Positions 59,801 through 64,000 of a DNA stretch of 64,000 nt are shown here, one piece after another. How positions within the stretch are numbered: position 1 is the first letter of the stretch; each line of letters opens with the position of its first letter. The position numbers and the translations under genes are program-made. The notes under the pieces are model-generated. The model was not told the DNA's origin and searched no databases. It worked only from the letters and a program-made list of their open reading frames with translations. Source of the DNA: Aestuariibaculum lutulentum. GTDB lineage: Bacteria > Bacteroidota > Bacteroidia > Flavobacteriales > Flavobacteriaceae. The stretch is from NCBI RefSeq assembly GCF_032926325.1, contig NZ_CP136709.1:2388501-2452500 (forward strand), given 5' to 3'.

Positions 59801-62458
59801 ATGAGGTCTGTATTTCTTTTCATTTGTCTGTGTTCTATTGGTGCTTTAGCTCAGGATAGGGTATTTGGTGTTGTCAATGATGATGCAACTCATCTGCCTT
59901 TAGAAAACGTAACGGTATTTAATATAAAAACGGGAAAGTGGGATGTGACCGATAAAGAAGGGAAATTTACTATTGAGGTTGATATTAACGATTTTGAAAT
60001 TGAGTTAAAAATACTCGGAAAGAAAACGAAAGTTTTAACATCAAAAGAAACAGCTGTAAATACGTCATTAGTTATCGTTTTAAAAGACGAAGATTTACGA
60101 TTGGAAGAAGTAGAAGTTACGGCTGTACCAAGACGAAGTAAAGTTGGTTCGGCGGTTGTTTTAGATGAATATGCCATTAATCAAATTCAGTCCTATAGTT
60201 TAAGTGATGTTTTAAATCAAATTCCTGGGCAAACCATAACCCCACCTTCATTAAATTCGGTTAATTCCATTTCATTACGAACAGCGCAAGAAAGTCAAAC
60301 CAATGCTTTTGGGGTTTCATATGTATTAGATGGCATGCAGCTATCTAACGATGAAAACATGCAGAATTATAATAGTAATTCTGGACTAACTACCTATGAT
60401 AATGTGAATTCAGGTATCGATTTACGTTCTATTCCAGCCAGTAATATTGATGAAATTGAAGTCGTAACCGGAATTCCTGATGCTCAATATGGTAACCTAA
60501 CCAGCGGATTAATTAAAATTAACAGAAAGGCTGGAGTTACACCTTACAGGCTTTCTGCCAATATAAGACAAGGTAATAGTGCTGTAAGCATTGGAAAAGG
60601 CTTTAAAATTAATGATAAGTTAGGAAACCTGAGCTTGTCATTAGATTACGTAAATGCCAATGCCGATCCAAGAAATAGTTTAGAGCAATACAACAGACTT
60701 ACAGCCTCTGGAATATGGTCGTTATATAATTCAAATAAAACGATTAAAAATACTTTTTCTTTAACCCTGCATAATAACCTTGATGATTTAAATTATGATC
60801 AAGATAATGATGATGGAGGTCAGGAGGCAAAATATAAAAAGGATAGAGGGATAAAATTAAGTAACCGATTTACCTGGCAACCTGAGGCTTCGTTTATAGA
60901 TCATTTAAATGTTAATTTAGGATATGCCTATACCTATCAGCATTCCTATGTTCAGTCTTTTAAAAATGATGGAGGACGTGTGGTACCAACAGGCTTAGAA
61001 ACCGGATTGTATTCCGGGGAATATACACCTGTAGCCTATATGCAAATTCGTCAGGTGTATGGGCAGCCAGTAAATTTAAATTTAGGTACATCTGTAGATA
61101 AAACAATTAAAAATTCTCATGTAAGACATAATCTGTCATTAGGAGCAAATTATAGTTTTAGTGATAACAACGGAAAAGGAAAAGCTTACGATCCAGCTAA
61201 TGCTCATACTCAGGTAACACTTAGTTCAGGGAGTAGTACGCTAAGTTCGGGTGAAGGTATTCGTGCTTTAGATTTTGGGCGTTACGTGAAACCAAGGATA
61301 AATTTTGGCGTTTATGCTCAGGATAATATAACCTGGAAATTGTCTAACGATAACGAAGTGTATGCCAATTTAGGTATGCGTTATGATATTCAGAATGGTT
61401 TTTCAAATTTTAGCCCCAGAATTAATTTAGGTGTAGAGTTAAGTCAAAGTTTAAGTCTTCGAGGCGGCTTGGGGTTTGCTTCAAAAACTCCATCGCTTTC
61501 ACAGATTTTTCCGGGAGATAAATATTTTGATATGCTTATTCGTGATTTCAGAACATCTGATTATTCATTCAATCTAATTCAAACGTATAAAACCGAAATA
61601 GCCAAGCAGAATTTAGAGCCTACAAAAAGCTGGAAATACGAATTGGGGTTAAATTATAATACAGGCTTTGGGAACTTGTCGTTAACCGGTTATTACAATC
61701 ATACCTTTGATGCACTGGCGAGTTATAATGCGTTAGAACGGGTTGATTTCCCAGAAGTAGAATTTACCTTTGCCGATAGTCAGTCGCCTCCAACCTACGA
61801 GGTTGTTGGGTATTCTCCATTATTGCTGGATTATAGTTTACAAACCAATGCGGCAAGTACCATTGATAAAGGGATCGAGTTCTATTTCAACTTCAATAAG
61901 ATAAAGGCTATCAATACCTCGTTTAGTCTGGTTGGAACTTATGTGTATAGTAAGTCGTTTTCAGATTTAGATCGTGTTATTCAGAATACAGATCCCCTTG
62001 AAGAACAATACTTATATGGTGTTTATAAAAGTACGCCAACGAAAGATGATTTATTTAGACTTCGTGGAACAGTAACACATCATTTGTCCGATTTAGGATT
62101 ATTAATTTCTTTAACCGCCGAACAATTTACCAGATCGAAAAGTTTTGCGACTTCGTCAAGTATTTTTCCTATTGCTTATATCAACTCAAATGGCGAACGT
62201 GTAAGTATTCCTGAAAATCAGCAGGAGTCTGACCAGTATAGTAGTTTATGGTTAAATCCATCTTCAGCCGAAGATAAAACCACGCCTATCTATCATAATT
62301 TTCATTTACGAATGACAAAAGAGTTGCTTAATGGCATAAGTATGTCGGTTTATGCTAACAACTTTTTAGACTATCGCCCAGTGATTACGGTAGATGGCAT
62401 TGAATATGTAAAAAACAGCCCAATTAGTTTTGGTGCCCAAATCCAATATAAATTTTAA
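59801..62458 (+). CDS. TonB-dependent receptor with carboxypeptidase-regulatory-like domain
   Basis: The 885-residue outer-membrane protein has a signal peptide (FICLCSIGALAQ), a regulatory-like domain (about residues 20-100, RVFGVVNDDATHLPLENVTV), a plug domain (YSLSDVLNQIPGQTI, SNIDEIEVVTGIPDAQYGNLTSG) and a long barrel ending SFGAQIQYKF. It lies six bases upstream of a DUF4876-like lipoprotein gene, an arrangement of a receptor and accessory lipoprotein that differs from SusCD. The ligand is unknown. Confidence 0.88.
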   Translation: MRSVFLFICLCSIGALAQDRVFGVVNDDATHLPLENVTVFNIKTGKWDVTDKEGKFTIEVDINDFEIELKILGKKTKVLTSKETAVNTSLVIVLKDEDLRLEEVEVTAVPRRSKVGSAVVLDEYAINQIQSYSLSDVLNQIPGQTITPPSLNSVNSISLRTAQESQTNAFGVSYVLDGMQLSNDENMQNYNSNSGLTTYDNVNSGIDLRSIPASNIDEIEVVTGIPDAQYGNLTSGLIKINRKAGVTPYRLSANIRQGNSAVSIGKGFKINDKLGNLSLSLDYVNANADPRNSLEQYNRLTASGIWSLYNSNKTIKNTFSLTLHNNLDDLNYDQDNDDGGQEAKYKKDRGIKLSNRFTWQPEASFIDHLNVNLGYAYTYQHSYVQSFKNDGGRVVPTGLETGLYSGEYTPVAYMQIRQVYGQPVNLNLGTSVDKTIKNSHVRHNLSLGANYSFSDNNGKGKAYDPANAHTQVTLSSGSSTLSSGEGIRALDFGRYVKPRINFGVYAQDNITWKLSNDNEVYANLGMRYDIQNGFSNFSPRINLGVELSQSLSLRGGLGFASKTPSLSQIFPGDKYFDMLIRDFRTSDYSFNLIQTYKTEIAKQNLEPTKSWKYELGLNYNTGFGNLSLTGYYNHTFDALASYNALERVDFPEVEFTFADSQSPPTYEVVGYSPLLLDYSLQTNAASTIDKGIEFYFNFNKIKAINTSFSLVGTYVYSKSFSDLDRVIQNTDPLEEQYLYGVYKSTPTKDDLFRLRGTVTHHLSDLGLLISLTAEQFTRSKSFATSSSIFPIAYINSNGERVSIPENQQESDQYSSLWLNPSSAEDKTTPIYHNFHLRMTKELLNGISMSVYANNFLDYRPVITVDGIEYVKNSPISFGAQIQYKF

Positions 62459-62464
62459 AAAACA

Positions 62465-63805
62465 ATGAAAAAGATTTTACTATTTGTCCTAACAAGCTTT
62501 TTAATGGCTTGTAGTAATGACGACGATAATTTTGTAATGCCCGTAAATAATAGTTTTAAGGTAACTTTTAATGAAGGTTACGATTTTGCAGCTGCCGCAA
62601 ATGTTGCTATTACATTAGTGAATAACGATGACGGCAAAACATATACGTTAACGACAGATGCTAATGGTATGGCTGATATAGAAGTTGTGCCAGGGAAATA
62701 TAATGTAAATGCGTCTTTAGTGTTTACGGCCGAAGAATATTCAGCCTATTGGGGGCAGGAAGTTTCAGATCCGGTTAGTTTTAATGCGTCTTTAAGTGGC
62801 GTGACGATTAATCAGGAATCTACAGGATTGGTAGAAATGGTTTTAGTAAGTGGAAAAATAGGAAGTTTGTTGATTAAACAGGTGTACTTTTCAGGTTCCG
62901 ATGTGAAATTAGGCGCTTCATTCAGAGACTTGTTTTTTGAAGTGTATAACAACTCCAACGAAGCTGTGTATTTAGACGGTTTATGTTTTGCTCAGGTATA
63001 TGGGGCATCTTCAGTAAGTTCTACATTACAATCGTATCATTTAGCTAACGGTCAGTACGACTGGAGCCAGTCGTATAACCAAGCCAATGTTGAACATGCA
63101 AATACTAATTATGTTTACGCCGATGAGGTATTAAGATTTCCAGGAACCGGAGAAGAACATCTTTTAGAGCCAAGAAAAAGCGTGATTGTTGCAGCTACGG
63201 CTATTAACCATAAAAGTCCGTTAACGGTTTTAGATAATGATGGAGAAACCAAAGTTTACGAAGTACCGGAGCCAGACAGAACAATCGATTTAAGTAATGC
63301 GCCATTTGAAGCTTATTACAGAGATTATCAGGAATCTATTGGAAGTTCGTATTTAGATTCAGATATCGATAACCCGAATGCAGCTAACATGGAAATTGTA
63401 TTTAAAACCTATGCAGGGAAAGATCTTATTTTAGATCCATTTGGTCGTGACGCTTTTGTGCTTTTTAAAGAAAATGATGACGCTATAAATTCATGGGGCC
63501 GCGTGCCATTGCCATCCATTGCTGCAGAAAATTATTCAGAGGACACTAAAGTGTATTTACAAATTCCTAGTGCTGTAATTATTGATGGTGTTGAGACACA
63601 ACGAAATGATCCTTCTAAAGCAAAGCCAAAACGTTTAACCGATGATATTGATGCTGGTGAAATCTCTACAATTCTTGGACATTATTCTTCAGAATCGGTA
63701 ATTCGAAAAAGTAAAGAAGTAAACGGTATTACAGTTTATCAGGATACTAACAATTCCAGCAACGATTTTATGGTGTTATCGCACCCTGAAGTCATTATAG
63801 AATAA
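62465..63805 (+). CDS. DUF4876-like surface lipoprotein
   Basis: The 446-residue protein has a lipobox (LMAC, Cys16) followed by an acidic SNDDDD-like stretch, which is typical of surface-exported lipoproteins in Bacteroidota. An N-terminal carboxypeptidase-like beta-sandwich is seen at about residues 30-125 (ADIEVVPGKYNVNASL). The body contains a lamin-tail-like strand pattern (DLFFEVYNNSNEAVYLDGLCFA). This matches DUF4876 proteins that accompany TonB-dependent receptors. It probably helps bind or process the ligand of the receptor upstream. Confidence 0.78.
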   Translation: MKKILLFVLTSFLMACSNDDDNFVMPVNNSFKVTFNEGYDFAAAANVAITLVNNDDGKTYTLTTDANGMADIEVVPGKYNVNASLVFTAEEYSAYWGQEVSDPVSFNASLSGVTINQESTGLVEMVLVSGKIGSLLIKQVYFSGSDVKLGASFRDLFFEVYNNSNEAVYLDGLCFAQVYGASSVSSTLQSYHLANGQYDWSQSYNQANVEHANTNYVYADEVLRFPGTGEEHLLEPRKSVIVAATAINHKSPLTVLDNDGETKVYEVPEPDRTIDLSNAPFEAYYRDYQESIGSSYLDSDIDNPNAANMEIVFKTYAGKDLILDPFGRDAFVLFKENDDAINSWGRVPLPSIAAENYSEDTKVYLQIPSAVIIDGVETQRNDPSKAKPKRLTDDIDAGEISTILGHYSSESVIRKSKEVNGITVYQDTNNSSNDFMVLSHPEVIIE

Positions 63806-63847
63806 GCTTTTAAGAAATTAAATTTTACGTTGCGAACTAATAAAGTT

Positions 63848-64000
63848 ATGAAGCAGTATTTTCTTTTTTTGCTAGGTTTTAGTGTCAGTTTAGTTGGTTT
63901 CGGTCAACAAAAAGCTGATAGTATTCAGGATCCTGTGCGTCAAATTTTTGCTCAAGATTTAGTGCAGGAGTTAAGCAAATTTCCTTTAAACTATCAGTTT
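63848..64000 (+). CDS. Exported protein, 3' end cut by window edge
   Basis: The frame opens with ATG at 63848 and stays open for 51 codons to the window end. The visible part is a signal peptide (YFLFLLGFSVSLVGFGQ) and a short mature start (KADSIQDPVRQIFAQDL). It follows the DUF4876-like gene by 42 bases and is probably in the same operon. An outer-membrane beta-barrel partner would fit the context, but the domain cannot be identified from what is visible. Confidence 0.75.
   Translation, partial: MKQYFLFLLGFSVSLVGFGQQKADSIQDPVRQIFAQDLVQELSKFPLNYQF

Noticed and set aside
1..64000. CRISPR array or other regular repeat array
   Set aside because: No set of direct repeats with regular unique spacers was seen; the only short tandem repeats are the TTTC tract and the 18-base duplication.

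Overview
The window is a low-GC, densely coded chromosome segment from a member of the Flavobacteriaceae (Bacteroidota), most likely marine. The signs are gldI, two cargo proteins with type IX secretion (T9SS) C-terminal signals, several SusC/FecA-like receptors with N-terminal carboxypeptidase-regulatory domains, and many promoters of the Bacteroidota form TTG-N17-21-TAnnTTTG. The genus cannot be fixed from the sequence alone.

Layout. 1-31.9 kb is ordinary core genome: a cut GNAT gene, an outer-membrane receptor, a lipoprotein/PPIase/NrnA block with lgt and gldI, ndk, two cold-shock genes, a DciA-like/2H-phosphoesterase/recF group, a TPR protein with ribH, two small membrane paralogues, mutL, two rhomboid proteases, a nuclease-like protein, the lepB/dapB/parAB block, a udk/divIC-like/methylmalonyl-CoA mutase operon, and a cytochrome c/PQQ-type dehydrogenase/receptor group. 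A tRNA-Pro(TGG) gene lies at 31981-32055.

32.0-50.7 kb is an 18.7-kb integrated island. A tyrosine integrase of the CTnDOT type starts 204 bases after the tRNA. A 15-base copy of the tRNA 3' end recurs at 50719-50733, directly followed by a perfect hairpin terminator that probably once ended the tRNA transcript. A 12-base repeat near both ends looks like integrase arm sites. The cargo is almost wholly respiratory nitrogen metabolism: a Nap nitrate reductase (napD, napA, a tetraheme NapB-like protein, a second tetraheme lipoprotein, a four-cluster Fe-S protein and an NrfD-type quinol oxidase), an Fe-S type Rrf2 regulator, quinol NO reductase (norZ), the Ric/ScdA iron-sulfur repair protein, a polytopic membrane protein, an outer-membrane porin, a Sco copper chaperone, a SUMF1-domain protein, a copper nitrite reductase fused to cytochrome c, and an HPP-type putative nitrite transporter. 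Together these would take nitrate to nitrous oxide; no nosZ is present in the window. Four palindromes of one design sit beside rrf2, norZ and nirK. In three of them the 8-base spacer between the arms is, or nearly is, the -7 promoter element TAnnTTTG, which suggests a self-contained NO-responsive regulon carried on the island.

50.8-64 kb returns to chromosomal genes: two paralogous T9SS cargo proteins with near-identical terminators, a 2-keto-3-deoxygluconate cluster (kdgF, LacI-type regulator, kdgK, KDPG aldolase) with a clear operator pair, a small lipoprotein, trxB, tRNA-Pro(GGG) followed by a TTTC microsatellite, and a TonB-dependent receptor/DUF4876-like lipoprotein operon that runs off the right edge.
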